Assembly (NCBI RefSeq): GCF_030034735.1
Contig: NZ_CP125370.1
Location: 2,790,001-2,854,000, forward strand
DNA from: Paenibacillus sp. RC334
Lineage (GTDB): Bacteria > Bacillota > Bacilli > Paenibacillales > Paenibacillaceae
Direction of reading: 5' to 3'
Length of the DNA stretch: 64,000 bases
This document shows, in pieces, positions 47,556-56,693 of this stretch. Every line of letters starts with the position of its first letter. Position 1 is the first letter of the stretch. The notes under the pieces are model-generated. The model was not told the DNA's origin. It saw nothing but the letters and a program-made list of their open reading frames with translations, and ran no database searches. A program made the translations under genes and the position numbers.

Positions 47556-50015
47556 ATGGTGACACACTTTATGATTAGAACATCATTTAATGCCGACTGG
47601 ACGGTTGGACCGAGAACGACTTATTTTTCCGAGCTTGCCAAAGACCAATCATCCACAAAATTGGTTACGCTTCCACATGATGCCATGTGGGGAAATGAAA
47701 GATTGAAAGACGGTAGTAGCAATATTGCTTGTTATCCTGACGGGGAATACGAATACAAGAAACGTTTTTTCGTTCCCTCCGAGTATCGTAGCAAACGGGT
47801 TGCGATTGAATTTGAAGGCGTATACAACCAAGCGATGGTGTACATTAACGGGGACTTTGCTTGCCAGCAACCGTTTGGTTATAGCCATTTTTATGTAAAG
47901 GCCGACCGTTTCCTCAAGTACGGGACAGAGAATGAAATCAAGGTTATTGCCACGACACATAAAGATTCCCGCTGGTACTCGGGTGCCGGCATCTATCGCA
48001 ATACCAAGCTGATTGTTGGTAATCTGGTTCACATTGCCTTTGACGGTGTGAAAATTGATACACCTGATATCCATGATGATCGTGCTGTAGTAAGCGTAGC
48101 AACCGTAATTGAAAATGAAGGTTTACACACCGTAACTACGCATATATTAAGCGAAATTGTCGATGCGAATGGCACTGTAGTTGCGTCCGATCGGTCGCCA
48201 ATTACGACTTTTGCAGGAGAATCGGCCACACTCCATCAGCGTATGCTTGTGAGGGATGCAAAGCTCTGGAGCGTGGATCAACCGAATTTGTATATGTGCA
48301 GAACAACAGTAACAGCCGGAGATGAGTTGTTGGATGAAGAGACGACGTCCTTCGGGATTCGTTCGCTTACACTGGATTCTGAGCGAGGGCTATGCATCAA
48401 CGGAGATACCATCAAGCTGCGCGGAGCTTGCATCCATCATGATAACGGTGTAATCGGTGCAGTGACGATCGACAGGGCGGAAGAGAGACGGGTCGAAATT
48501 CTGAAAAAAGCAGGCTTTAATGCACTGCGCAGTTCGCATCATCCCATGAGTAAATCCCTTCTTTATGCATGTGACCGTCTTGGTATGCTGGTTATGGACG
48601 AGAGCTTCGATATGTGGACCAGTTCCAAATCCGAGAACGATTACGCATTGCATTTCCCTGTTTGGTGGGAAAAAGACATCGAAGCCATGGTTAATAAGGA
48701 CTATAATCACCCAAGCGTCATCATGTATTCGATTGGTAACGAAATTCCGGAGATCGGTAGCCCGATCGGTTCGATATGGGGCCGTAAGCTGTCGGAGAAA
48801 ATTCGATCCTTGGACTCTACGCGATTTGTAACGAATTCTGTGAATTTTATGCTTGCTGTAATGAGCGATTTGGCTCAGCAGAAGGAATTAATGGAACCCG
48901 AAGCCGACGAAGCTGGTGGCATTAACACGATGATGAATGATTTAGGTGATCTTATGGCGAATATCGTAGCCAGTGAATTATGTACAACGAAAACAGCCGA
49001 GGCTTTCGCCAGCGTGGATATTGCAGGCTACAATTATGGAGATGCAAGATATCTAATGGATAAGGATTTATTCCCTAATCGTATTATCGTTGGAAGTGAA
49101 ACTTTTTCAAACAGGATTGATAAGAGCTGGAATCTTATAAAGAAGAATAACCATCTGATCGGCGACTTTGCCTGGGCGGGATGGGATTACTTGGGTGAAG
49201 CCGGCGTCGGAAGAGTTCAGTATGATATGGAAGAAGTTACACACTATATTCAAAGCACGTATCCTTGGATTACAGCTTGGGTCGGTGACATTGATATTAT
49301 CGGTAATCGGAGATCGGTATCGTATTACCGCGAAATCGTGTTTGGTCTTCGTAAGGCCCCATACATCGCAGTTCAGAGACCTCAGCATTATTTCAAAAAG
49401 GCTACTCTGTCGAGTTGGGGCTGGAGTGATTCCATTTCTAGCTGGTCGTGGAACGGATACGAGGGTAAACCGATCAAAGTGGAAGTGTATGCCGATGCCG
49501 AAGAAGTCGAACTGCTGGTCAATGGCAAATCGGTAGGGAAAGCTGTTACAGGTGAAGCGAACCGCTTCAAAGCAGAATTTGATACCGTCTATGAGCCGGG
49601 AGACGTTACAGCGGTAGCCTACATTGGTGGACAAGAAATTGGGCGGATGACGCTTCATTCGGCAAGTGGTGGCGTCATGTTGGAAGCAGACGCTGACCGA
49701 ACGGAAATTACAGCTTCCGACAGCGATCTGGCTTTCGTGATGATCAGCCTTGTAGACGACTATGGGAACCTGTATAACACCGCCGATCGCAAGGTTAAGG
49801 TCAAGGTTAACGGACCAGGCTTGCTTCAGGGATTGGGCAGCGCAAACCCAGCTTCTGAGGAAGATTTTTTCGATGATGAGCATACAACTTTTGACGGCAA
49901 GGTATTAGCAGTTGTGCGTCCGACCGCAAAAGGTACAATCACCGTAACGATCACTGCTGAAGGCTGTACTCCGCATACTGTTCGCATCAACAGCGGAGCT
50001 GATGGATGTGAATAA
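47556..50015 (+). CDS. Glycoside hydrolase family 2 enzyme (beta-galactosidase-like)
   Basis: An 819-residue GH2 protein. The sugar-binding domain has YEYKKRFFVPSEYRSKRVAI and SRWYSGAGIYRNTKLIVG. The barrel has LRGACIHHDNGVIG, the acid/base Glu396 in YSIGNEIPEIG and nucleophile Glu515 in IIVGSETFSN. After it come a DUF4982-like beta domain (VEVYADAEEVELLVNGKSVG) and an Ig-like end (VMISLVDDYGNLYNTADRKV). No signal peptide. It removes a terminal beta-linked hexose (galactose or glucuronate; not decided). The second ATG at 47571 is also a possible start, as GATGGTGA lies before it. The next GH3 gene begins 45 bp later. Confidence 0.88.
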   Translation: MVTHFMIRTSFNADWTVGPRTTYFSELAKDQSSTKLVTLPHDAMWGNERLKDGSSNIACYPDGEYEYKKRFFVPSEYRSKRVAIEFEGVYNQAMVYINGDFACQQPFGYSHFYVKADRFLKYGTENEIKVIATTHKDSRWYSGAGIYRNTKLIVGNLVHIAFDGVKIDTPDIHDDRAVVSVATVIENEGLHTVTTHILSEIVDANGTVVASDRSPITTFAGESATLHQRMLVRDAKLWSVDQPNLYMCRTTVTAGDELLDEETTSFGIRSLTLDSERGLCINGDTIKLRGACIHHDNGVIGAVTIDRAEERRVEILKKAGFNALRSSHHPMSKSLLYACDRLGMLVMDESFDMWTSSKSENDYALHFPVWWEKDIEAMVNKDYNHPSVIMYSIGNEIPEIGSPIGSIWGRKLSEKIRSLDSTRFVTNSVNFMLAVMSDLAQQKELMEPEADEAGGINTMMNDLGDLMANIVASELCTTKTAEAFASVDIAGYNYGDARYLMDKDLFPNRIIVGSETFSNRIDKSWNLIKKNNHLIGDFAWAGWDYLGEAGVGRVQYDMEEVTHYIQSTYPWITAWVGDIDIIGNRRSVSYYREIVFGLRKAPYIAVQRPQHYFKKATLSSWGWSDSISSWSWNGYEGKPIKVEVYADAEEVELLVNGKSVGKAVTGEANRFKAEFDTVYEPGDVTAVAYIGGQEIGRMTLHSASGGVMLEADADRTEITASDSDLAFVMISLVDDYGNLYNTADRKVKVKVNGPGLLQGLGSANPASEEDFFDDEHTTFDGKVLAVVRPTAKGTITVTITAEGCTPHTVRINSGADGCE

Positions 50016-50060
50016 GGGAGATAGGCTCGCAACGTATGATTTGTAAGAGGAGGATTTATC

Positions 50061-52367
50061 TTGGAAAAGAAAAAAATAAAAGAGATCGTATCCCGAATGA
50101 CGCTTGAGGAAAAAGCGGCACTTACTTCGGGCTTGGACAATTGGTTCACGAAAGGAGTTGACCGTCTCGGCGTACCGAAACTTCAATTAGCCGACGGTCC
50201 TCATGGTTTAAGGATCGAGCCTATAAAGAGTGAGGATACGAATCTATTTAACTCTAAACCCGCAATTTGCTTTCCAACAGGTTCCCTTCTCGCTTCAAGT
50301 TTTGACACTACATTAGCTGAAGAGGTAGGGGAAGGACTTGCAGATGAGTGTCTGGCAGAAGACGTTGACATTATTCTCGGTCCTTCGCTTAATACCAAAA
50401 GGTCTCCGCTTTGCGGTAGGAATTTTGAATACATGTCAGAGGACCCGCTACTGGCCGGAGAGATGGGAGCAGCTTATATAAACGGCGTTCAAAGTAAGGG
50501 AGTAGGAACGAGCGTAAAACACTTTTTCGCTAATTCACAGGAACACAGACGTGTGACCTCGTCCTCGAACGTTGATGAACGCACTCTACGAGAGTTATAC
50601 CTAACTAATTTTGAAATCGCCATTAAAAAGTCTCAGCCTTGGACCGTCATGACTTCATTCAACAAAATTAACGGTACTTTTGCTGCAGAGCATACCAAGT
50701 ATATTGAGGATATGCTATATAAGGAATGGGAATTTAATGGTTTTGTTGTTTCGGATTGGGGGGCTGTTCACAACCGGATTGAAGCAGCCAAGGGAGGAAC
50801 TGCACTTACGATGCCCGCAGACTCCAAAAATGATTATAAGCTAGTAGAAGCAGTCAAGTCTGGCGATCTCGATGAAAAGCAGCTTGATAATCTCTGTGAG
50901 CGTATTATTGAGGTCACGTACCGTGCTAAAGAGGGGAAAGTGAAGCAAGAACGCGACTTGGAAACAAGTCTTGCCCGAGCTCAAAAAGCAGCGGAGCAGT
51001 CTATTGTACTGTTGAAAAATGAAGGTGTACTACCTATTTCCAAAGAAAGCAAGGTTGCATTTATTGGGAAATTTTCTAAATTCCCTCGCTATCAAGGGGG
51101 AGGTTCTTCACATATCAATTCATACAAAATCATATCGGCACTTGATGCTGTTACAGAAATAACAGAGGTCACCTATGCCCAAGGTTATGAAGATAATCAG
51201 GAACGGACAAACGAAGTCCTTCAAGCGGAAGCTGTTGAAGCGGCGAAAAGTGCTGACATAGCAGTTGTGTTTGCAGGCCTCCCAGAATCCTTTGAATCAG
51301 AAGGCTATGATCGTAATCATATGAGAATGCCGACTTGTCAAAATGAGCTCATCGAAGCGGTTGCGGCGGTTAATCCCAATACCATTGTAGTTCTTCAAAA
51401 CGGATCACCTGTAGAAATGCCATGGGCAGATCAAGTGAAGGGAATCGTGGAAACCTATCTTGGCGGCGATGCTGTAGGTGCCGCTACAGTTAATATCTTA
51501 TATGGTAAAGTCAATCCTTCAGGTAGATTAGCAGAGACGTTTCCTAAGAAGCTGGAAGATAATCCGTCCTTTCTGTTCTATTTCGGTGAAAATGATAATG
51601 TAGAATATCGTGAAGGTGTGTTTGTTGGATACCGTTATTATGAGACCAAAAAGTGCGATGTGCTGTTCCCGTTCGGTTACGGATTGTCCTATACCACATT
51701 TGAGTACTCCAATCTTAAGCTGAGTCATACTACACTGGATTCCGAAACGGAGACACTTACTGTTAGTGTGGACGTGACCAACACAGGTAAAGTTGAAGGC
51801 AAGGAAGTTGTACAGCTATATGTTGCGCCTCACAAGGGGGTCATCATCCGCCCGGTGAAAGAGCTTAAGGGGTTTGCCAAAATAAGCTTAAACCCAGGGG
51901 AGACTAAAACCACTACCTTTGTTCTGGATAAACGTTCTTTTGCATATTGGAATATCCAATTAAACGGATGGCATGTCGAAAGTGGAAAGTATGATATCGT
52001 AATAGGCAAAAATGCGCGTGACGAAGTACTCAAACAAACTACAGTCGTAAATGGCGTGAAATTATTTTCTGGAAAGCTGACCGAACTATCTACGATTGGA
52101 GAATTAATAGCGACACCAAAGGGTGCTGCATACTGGGAGGAAATTCAACCACGTTTTATTGAGGGCGCGATTAAGTCAGGTTTTGCCAAAGATTCGGATG
52201 TGGAACAAGCAGACTCTAGTTTGTCAGGAGAAGAACCAGACAGCAATATTCAAGTACTGTTATCGCTGGCTCTAAACACTCTATGTCTCGTTATATCTGA
52301 TTACACCGATGAAGATCTTCTTGCTGTATTAGAAGAAATAAATAAGGAGGATTGGAGGACCTACTAG
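50061..52367 (+). CDS. Glycoside hydrolase family 3 beta-glucosidase with a C-terminal helical domain (third paralogue)
   Basis: A 768-residue GH3 enzyme of the BglB type. GAGGAGG lies 7 nt before a TTG start. It has MTLEEKAALTSGLDNWFTKG, LADGPHGLR, KHFFANSQEHRR and nucleophile Asp232 in FNGFVVSDWGAV. A PA14 domain, often inserted in this type, is absent. The FnIII-like part ends near residue 670 (VVQLYVAPHKG, VKELKGFAKISL, HVESGKYDIVIG). The last 95 residues add a helical region starting LTELSTIGELIATPKGAAY and ending LLAVLEEINKEDW, similar in pattern to the N-terminus of the SDR at 33.9 kb. No signal peptide, so it is cytoplasmic. Confidence 0.9.
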   Translation: MEKKKIKEIVSRMTLEEKAALTSGLDNWFTKGVDRLGVPKLQLADGPHGLRIEPIKSEDTNLFNSKPAICFPTGSLLASSFDTTLAEEVGEGLADECLAEDVDIILGPSLNTKRSPLCGRNFEYMSEDPLLAGEMGAAYINGVQSKGVGTSVKHFFANSQEHRRVTSSSNVDERTLRELYLTNFEIAIKKSQPWTVMTSFNKINGTFAAEHTKYIEDMLYKEWEFNGFVVSDWGAVHNRIEAAKGGTALTMPADSKNDYKLVEAVKSGDLDEKQLDNLCERIIEVTYRAKEGKVKQERDLETSLARAQKAAEQSIVLLKNEGVLPISKESKVAFIGKFSKFPRYQGGGSSHINSYKIISALDAVTEITEVTYAQGYEDNQERTNEVLQAEAVEAAKSADIAVVFAGLPESFESEGYDRNHMRMPTCQNELIEAVAAVNPNTIVVLQNGSPVEMPWADQVKGIVETYLGGDAVGAATVNILYGKVNPSGRLAETFPKKLEDNPSFLFYFGENDNVEYREGVFVGYRYYETKKCDVLFPFGYGLSYTTFEYSNLKLSHTTLDSETETLTVSVDVTNTGKVEGKEVVQLYVAPHKGVIIRPVKELKGFAKISLNPGETKTTTFVLDKRSFAYWNIQLNGWHVESGKYDIVIGKNARDEVLKQTTVVNGVKLFSGKLTELSTIGELIATPKGAAYWEEIQPRFIEGAIKSGFAKDSDVEQADSSLSGEEPDSNIQVLLSLALNTLCLVISDYTDEDLLAVLEEINKEDWRTY

Positions 52368-52770
52368 GGGACATTTTCAACTTTGCGGACTGTCGGTAGC
52401 AGCAGGGCGATCACACGATTTAATAGGCTTTTGGAGTTGGGATGCTTGATGGAAAGTTTTAGAGACATTAGGAAATAATCTTCTAATATATCTAAAATAA
52501 GTGAATGAATAAAAGTATGTATCGAGGCTTGGAAGATCACGACGGCCAAGATGATATTTGTAAATACTGCTTAAAGGAAGGGTAGCACGGGAATAGTAGA
52601 TAAAGTTGAAAAGGCGTGAAAGAACAAGACCAAAATCGTTTATGGGCAGAAAGAAGTAGTACAGGCCATAGTGCTTATAAACATAAAACTGTGGGAATAA
52701 AAACATACTATTTTTTTGATTCAGCCATAATATGATCAACTGAACTAAACGAAAATGAAATTTTCAGAGA
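52368..52770. other. Gene-free stretch with an uncertain minus-strand remnant
   Basis: A minus-strand frame (52549-52364) reads ILEDYFLMSLKLSIKHPNSK then SLLNRVIALLLPTVRKV, protein-like but without a start signal or a recognised family. Adjacent frames look hydrophobic. It could be a decayed gene tail; I see nothing firm. Confidence 0.25.
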
Positions 52771-52809
52771 AGCACACGGATGTAGGTATAGCATCCGTGT
52801 GCTTTTTTT
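52771..52809. terminator. Strong hairpin between GH3 and pectate-lyase-like genes
   Basis: AGCACACGGATG and CATCCGTGTGCT pair perfectly around a 9-nt loop, with T7 on the plus strand. Confidence 0.9.
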
Positions 52810-52952
52810 ATTTAAAAGTGTAGTCATGCAAGTCGTTATTGCCGAAAGAGTGGATTGTCAACACTAAACTAGAACTGGGTGATAAATCGATTGACATCAG
52901 AGTTATGTCTTAATTACTTTTACGAAATGTCTTAAAATAGCAGCATTAAGGA

Positions 52953-54257
52953 CTACTCCAACTCAACTGAAAATTGATACAACCATTCATCAATGCTGTT
53001 GTCAGGTACATTTAAAGCACGGTAGGTAGCTGGAACATCCGGGTATCCCCCTACGTCTTCCTGACTATCAATTATCTTTCCTCGACCAGTCAGAAAATCG
53101 GAGATAATTCGTTGATCTGTAGCATCCCGGTCCTCCGGTCTTGCTCCTGCATGCTCAGTGACCTCCTTTACTACTGCCGAGGCTGCTAGTGCTTCAAGTC
53201 CTTCAACCCAAACAGGTGGATTGTCAAGTTCCTTAATTCCGCCAAAAGTCAGTGGGACTGACTTGCCATTACGGTCATAAGCAAGATTATCTTTGAGATA
53301 AGCCCAGCCGCTTTTACTGTTCGTTCCGACAATTCCTAGCCCTTTAATCGTATCTACTCCATGCCGCATGTAATTACCGACGATACTGACTCTAGGGCCT
53401 TCCGGTTTGATCCCCGTATCCGCCCATTCATTCTCCACAAATCCGAGCCGAATAGCCCATTTTCCCGGATTATAAATGGCATTGTTAACAATTACGCCCG
53501 TCGAGAATGCTTTGAACCACGGATTACGTTCCATGTTATGGGCATAAAGGTTTCCGATGACTGCCACGTCCTGCACGTAATCATGAACGAGCGTACCCAT
53601 GGAATGAGGACCCTTCTCATGAACGGAATTATACAGGCCCTCGGCGATAATACTATTGCTGAGTGTTACACGGTGAGTAGTCGCCTTGGTTCCACTGGTA
53701 CGAGGGCCTGAGAAGGACATGTTCTCATCCACTCCCCAAGAAAAGGAGCAATGGTCAATGACAATGTTATAAGCGGAGGCTCCGTAAGTGGATACATCTG
53801 GTTCAAATCCTGCACCTTTAGTGCTGTCACCGTTGCCCATCCGAAACCGGACATGCTGCATTAACACATCATGCGTTCTGATCTGCAAACCTCCCCGGAT
53901 GAATGTAATGCCAGGGGAGGGGGCTGTCTGACCTGCGATGGTCACGTAGGGCTCTCTCAGCTCAAGACGCTCCTTTTCTAGATTTATGACACCACCGACT
54001 TCAAATACAATAATCCGCGGTCCCTTGGTTTCTAATGCCGCACGAAATGAGCCTGGGCCGTCATTGTTCAGATTGGTCACCTTGATTACCTTTCCGCCCC
54101 GGCCTGCTGGAGTGTCAGTCCCGTATCCCACGGCTCCCGGGAACACCGCTTGGGCTTCGGCTTGACCAACTGTTACAGCACCCATCATCCATACCCACAA
54201 CAACAACATACATAAGCCCGCCTTCCATCCTTGTTGCAAACAGCTTCGTACATCCAT
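52953..54257 (-). CDS. Secreted pectate-lyase-like protein (polysaccharide lyase family 1 fold)
   Basis: A 434-residue parallel beta-helix protein. The N-terminus has a hydrophobic segment (about 12-28) ending AEAQA, so it is exported by Sec. The mature start FPGAVGYG...PAGRGGKVIKVTNLN, then GPGSFRAAL, IIVFEVGGVI and PYVTIAGQTAPSPG, are typical of the PL1/pectate lyase superfamily in Bacilli. The core has IVIDHCSFSWGVDENMSF and NLYAHNMERNPWF, the latter being the segment that carries the catalytic Arg in this group. It is likely to cleave pectic homogalacturonan outside the cell. It is alone on the minus strand, with no carbohydrate-binding module. Confidence 0.82.
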   Translation of the reverse strand: MDVRSCLQQGWKAGLCMLLLWVWMMGAVTVGQAEAQAVFPGAVGYGTDTPAGRGGKVIKVTNLNNDGPGSFRAALETKGPRIIVFEVGGVINLEKERLELREPYVTIAGQTAPSPGITFIRGGLQIRTHDVLMQHVRFRMGNGDSTKGAGFEPDVSTYGASAYNIVIDHCSFSWGVDENMSFSGPRTSGTKATTHRVTLSNSIIAEGLYNSVHEKGPHSMGTLVHDYVQDVAVIGNLYAHNMERNPWFKAFSTGVIVNNAIYNPGKWAIRLGFVENEWADTGIKPEGPRVSIVGNYMRHGVDTIKGLGIVGTNSKSGWAYLKDNLAYDRNGKSVPLTFGGIKELDNPPVWVEGLEALAASAVVKEVTEHAGARPEDRDATDQRIISDFLTGRGKIIDSQEDVGGYPDVPATYRALNVPDNSIDEWLYQFSVELE

Positions 54258-54320
54258 CTAGGATATTCCTCCTTTTTTTCTCATACTAAAGATAATATAT
54301 ATATCCTAATATAACTTTTT

Positions 54321-54602
54321 TTGAGAGTAGTTCCAACTATTTTAGAGCAAAAAGATTGTGAATCAGCAACTATTGTCGATTTTGAGTTTTCTATAAAACA
54401 AAAAATACCCTATCAACTAAAAGTGGAAACAGCCGCCTTTGCTACATCTTCTGGGGATAGCGATTCCGTATCTGTTCGTTTGGTTTTACCTGGGTTAAAT
54501 TTCTCACAGGTTAATTGTACTGCCGATTTAATTTCATCCGAGCTCACCTGTATTCCAGACGTTCCCGATGAAGTGATAATATCACAATTAAAATTATTTT
54601 AA
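54321..54602 (+). other. Small ORF of unknown function
   Basis: A 93-codon frame from a TTG without a ribosome site reads ATIVDFEFSIKQKIPYQLKV and VSVRLVLPGLNFSQVNCTAD, with three Cys. It is protein-like and may be a remnant or a small spore or surface protein. I do not recognise it. Confidence 0.3.
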
Positions 54603-54679
54603 CTATATAGAAGGGGAGATCATCAGTGGGCACCTGTTTCTTTTTGCCGTTTCAAATAGCAAAATATAACCTGTTCTTT

Positions 54680-54693
54680 AGATAGCGCTTCCA
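54680..54693. promoter_or_regulatory. cre box candidate upstream of the PRD regulator
   Basis: On the minus strand TGGAAGCGCTATCT fits TGWAARCGYTWNCW at 13 of 14 positions. It lies about 65 bp before the PRD regulator gene of the cellobiose operon. Confidence 0.6.
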
Positions 54694-54730
54694 AGTATCA
54701 TGTATTCATAACCAGCTGAGTTGCTTGACC

Positions 54731-54742
54731 GATACTAGTATC
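54731..54742. promoter_or_regulatory. 12-bp perfect palindrome before the PRD regulator start
   Basis: GATACTAGTATC lies a few bases before the first ATG of the regulator gene. It could be an autoregulatory site. Confidence 0.35.
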
Positions 54743-54758
54743 AAAAATGAGGGATCGC

Positions 54759-56678
54759 ATGCGAGAATACACAATTCTAAATATTTTATTCACCAAGAAG
54801 CTTCCTGTAAAAATGAGTGAATTAGTTGCTGAAGTTGAGTTGTCCGAAAGAACCGTAAGGGGAGTTGTTCGCTCTTTGGAGAAAGCGGGGGAGAAGCAAG
54901 GCTTCTGTATCCGGATGATCCGTAATCAAGGATATCTGCTTGAAACCGAAGATGAATCACGATTTTTGGCCTATATGGAACATTTATCTTTGAAACGGGA
55001 TATTGTAGGTTCGGATAATATAGCTGCCAGACAGCAACATCTCATTTACTATTTGCTGCAAAGCGATACGTTCCGGCCTATAGATGAGCTAGCGGATGAA
55101 CTAGGGATCAGCCGCTCGACTCTGATTTCTGATATGAAGGAAGTGGAGTTGCAATTTAAAGCGTTCCAGCTCAAATTACAGCGCCGCTCCCACTATGGGG
55201 TGAAGATTGAAGGTGACGAGAAAAATATCCGCCAGGCCTTCTCCCACTACATTTTACAGAACAGTCAGGTTGTTGAGCATAGCAAGGATTTCAATACCTT
55301 CCGGCGCGAGCTGGATGCCGGGAAGCTGAAGGCTTATCTGCTGCAGGTGCTCAAAGAGAAGGAGCTCAAGATCTCGGATGTCTTTTTAGACAACATTGTC
55401 ACGCATTTATTCATCCTTCTGTACCGGATATCCAAAAGCAATTTCATTGTAAGTGGCCAAGCGATGTTAAAGACACCGGAGCCATTATACTATGACATTG
55501 CATGGAGGATTGCTGAATGGGTCGAAGAGCATTACCAAATCTCGCTGCCTCCCGATGAGGTTGATTACCTGGCGCTTCATATTTCAGGGAAAACAATTGT
55601 CGAGAATATCACTACAGAAATGAAATCACAATTGCGTGAAGGAATAAGCGCGATATTGCAGCGTCTGGATAAGGAATTCCTAACCAGCTTTAATCAGGAT
55701 GAGGAATTGCGGGAATCGCTCCTGCTGCATATGTTTCCTCTGCTCAATCGTCTCTATTACAATCTTCAGCTCGATAATCCGTTAGTGGAGGATGTCTACA
55801 GCGAGTATGCCAACGTGTTCGTGATTTCTTTCCGCTTTGCCGAGATTATAGAAGAGCAGTATGGGTTTAAAATGTCCCGGGATGAAGCCGGTTATGTAGC
55901 GCTCCATTTTGCGACACATCTGGAACGGAAGAGGCAGCATAATCTGGAGCAATTCAAGCGGATTGCCGTCATTTGTTCCACCGGAGCGGGAAGCGCCCAT
56001 CTGATTCGACTTAAATTGGAAGCCGTATTTCCTAAAGCCTCGGTTATTACCGCCTCCATCTCCGAGCTTGAAGAGATCAGCACAAGGCCGGTAGATTTAA
56101 TCCTAACTACCGTACCGCTCGGGATCGAAATACAGGATAAGCCGGTTATACACATCAAGAAGCTGCTGGATGACCAGGAAGTGCAGCGGATCAGGGAGTC
56201 GATCTCCTTGCAAATGGATCACTTCCGGCCCTCTTATAAGCTTATGGATTTCAAGGAATTATTTCATGAGGAGCTCTTTCACCTGAGCGGACCTGAGGAT
56301 TACACCGAACTGCTGAAAGAGCGCTGCCGCGAAGTTGTGCGCAAAGGGTATGCGCTGGAGGATTTTCCGGAACAGGTCCTGCTACGAGAAGCTAAATTTA
56401 CGACCATCTATAAAAATGGCGTTGCCGGTCCGCATCCCATGAGAATGAGTGCTCTGAAAGACTGCATCAGCATTACATTATTAAAGAAACCAACTGTGTA
56501 TACAGGAAAACCGGTGCAGCTCATTTTTATTATCAACTTGCGTGCAGGCCAGTTATTTCTTCATAAAGAAATAAGCAAGCTTCTGCTGACCCTGATGGAG
56601 AGAGACGACAGCCGCAGCAGACTGCTCGCGGTCAACAGCTACAACCAATTTATAAAAGAAATAGAGAATCTATTATAG
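54759..56678 (+). CDS. LicR-like PTS-regulated transcription factor
   Basis: A 639-residue multidomain activator: two N-terminal HTH regions (the first with ELVAEVELSERTVRGVVRSL, the second with IDELADELGISRSTLISDM), two PRDs (about 175-390; conserved His seen in IVTHLFILLY, VDYLALHISG and AGYVALHFATH), an EIIB-like domain (IAVICSTGAGSAHLIRLKLE) and a C-terminal EIIA-like domain (GVAGPHPM with the His). PTS phosphorylation of these His residues tunes activity to sugar supply. It is an activator type rather than a BglG antiterminator, as there is no CAT RNA-binding domain. The ATG at 54759 is preferred over 54747 because GAGGG lies upstream of it. The PTS genes follow after 15 bp. Confidence 0.88.
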   Translation: MREYTILNILFTKKLPVKMSELVAEVELSERTVRGVVRSLEKAGEKQGFCIRMIRNQGYLLETEDESRFLAYMEHLSLKRDIVGSDNIAARQQHLIYYLLQSDTFRPIDELADELGISRSTLISDMKEVELQFKAFQLKLQRRSHYGVKIEGDEKNIRQAFSHYILQNSQVVEHSKDFNTFRRELDAGKLKAYLLQVLKEKELKISDVFLDNIVTHLFILLYRISKSNFIVSGQAMLKTPEPLYYDIAWRIAEWVEEHYQISLPPDEVDYLALHISGKTIVENITTEMKSQLREGISAILQRLDKEFLTSFNQDEELRESLLLHMFPLLNRLYYNLQLDNPLVEDVYSEYANVFVISFRFAEIIEEQYGFKMSRDEAGYVALHFATHLERKRQHNLEQFKRIAVICSTGAGSAHLIRLKLEAVFPKASVITASISELEEISTRPVDLILTTVPLGIEIQDKPVIHIKKLLDDQEVQRIRESISLQMDHFRPSYKLMDFKELFHEELFHLSGPEDYTELLKERCREVVRKGYALEDFPEQVLLREAKFTTIYKNGVAGPHPMRMSALKDCISITLLKKPTVYTGKPVQLIFIINLRAGQLFLHKEISKLLLTLMERDDSRSRLLAVNSYNQFIKEIENLL

Positions 56679-56693
56679 GAGCGGAGAATCAAT

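Noticed and set aside
49107..49883. 258-codon open frame on the minus strand inside the GH2 gene
   Set aside because: It is antisense to a clearly conserved GH2 coding region, has no ribosome site or family motif and arises from codon bias.
52377..52739. 120-codon minus-strand frame after the third GH3 gene
   Set aside because: No ribosome site, low complexity aromatic composition and no recognised family; only listed as a possible remnant region.
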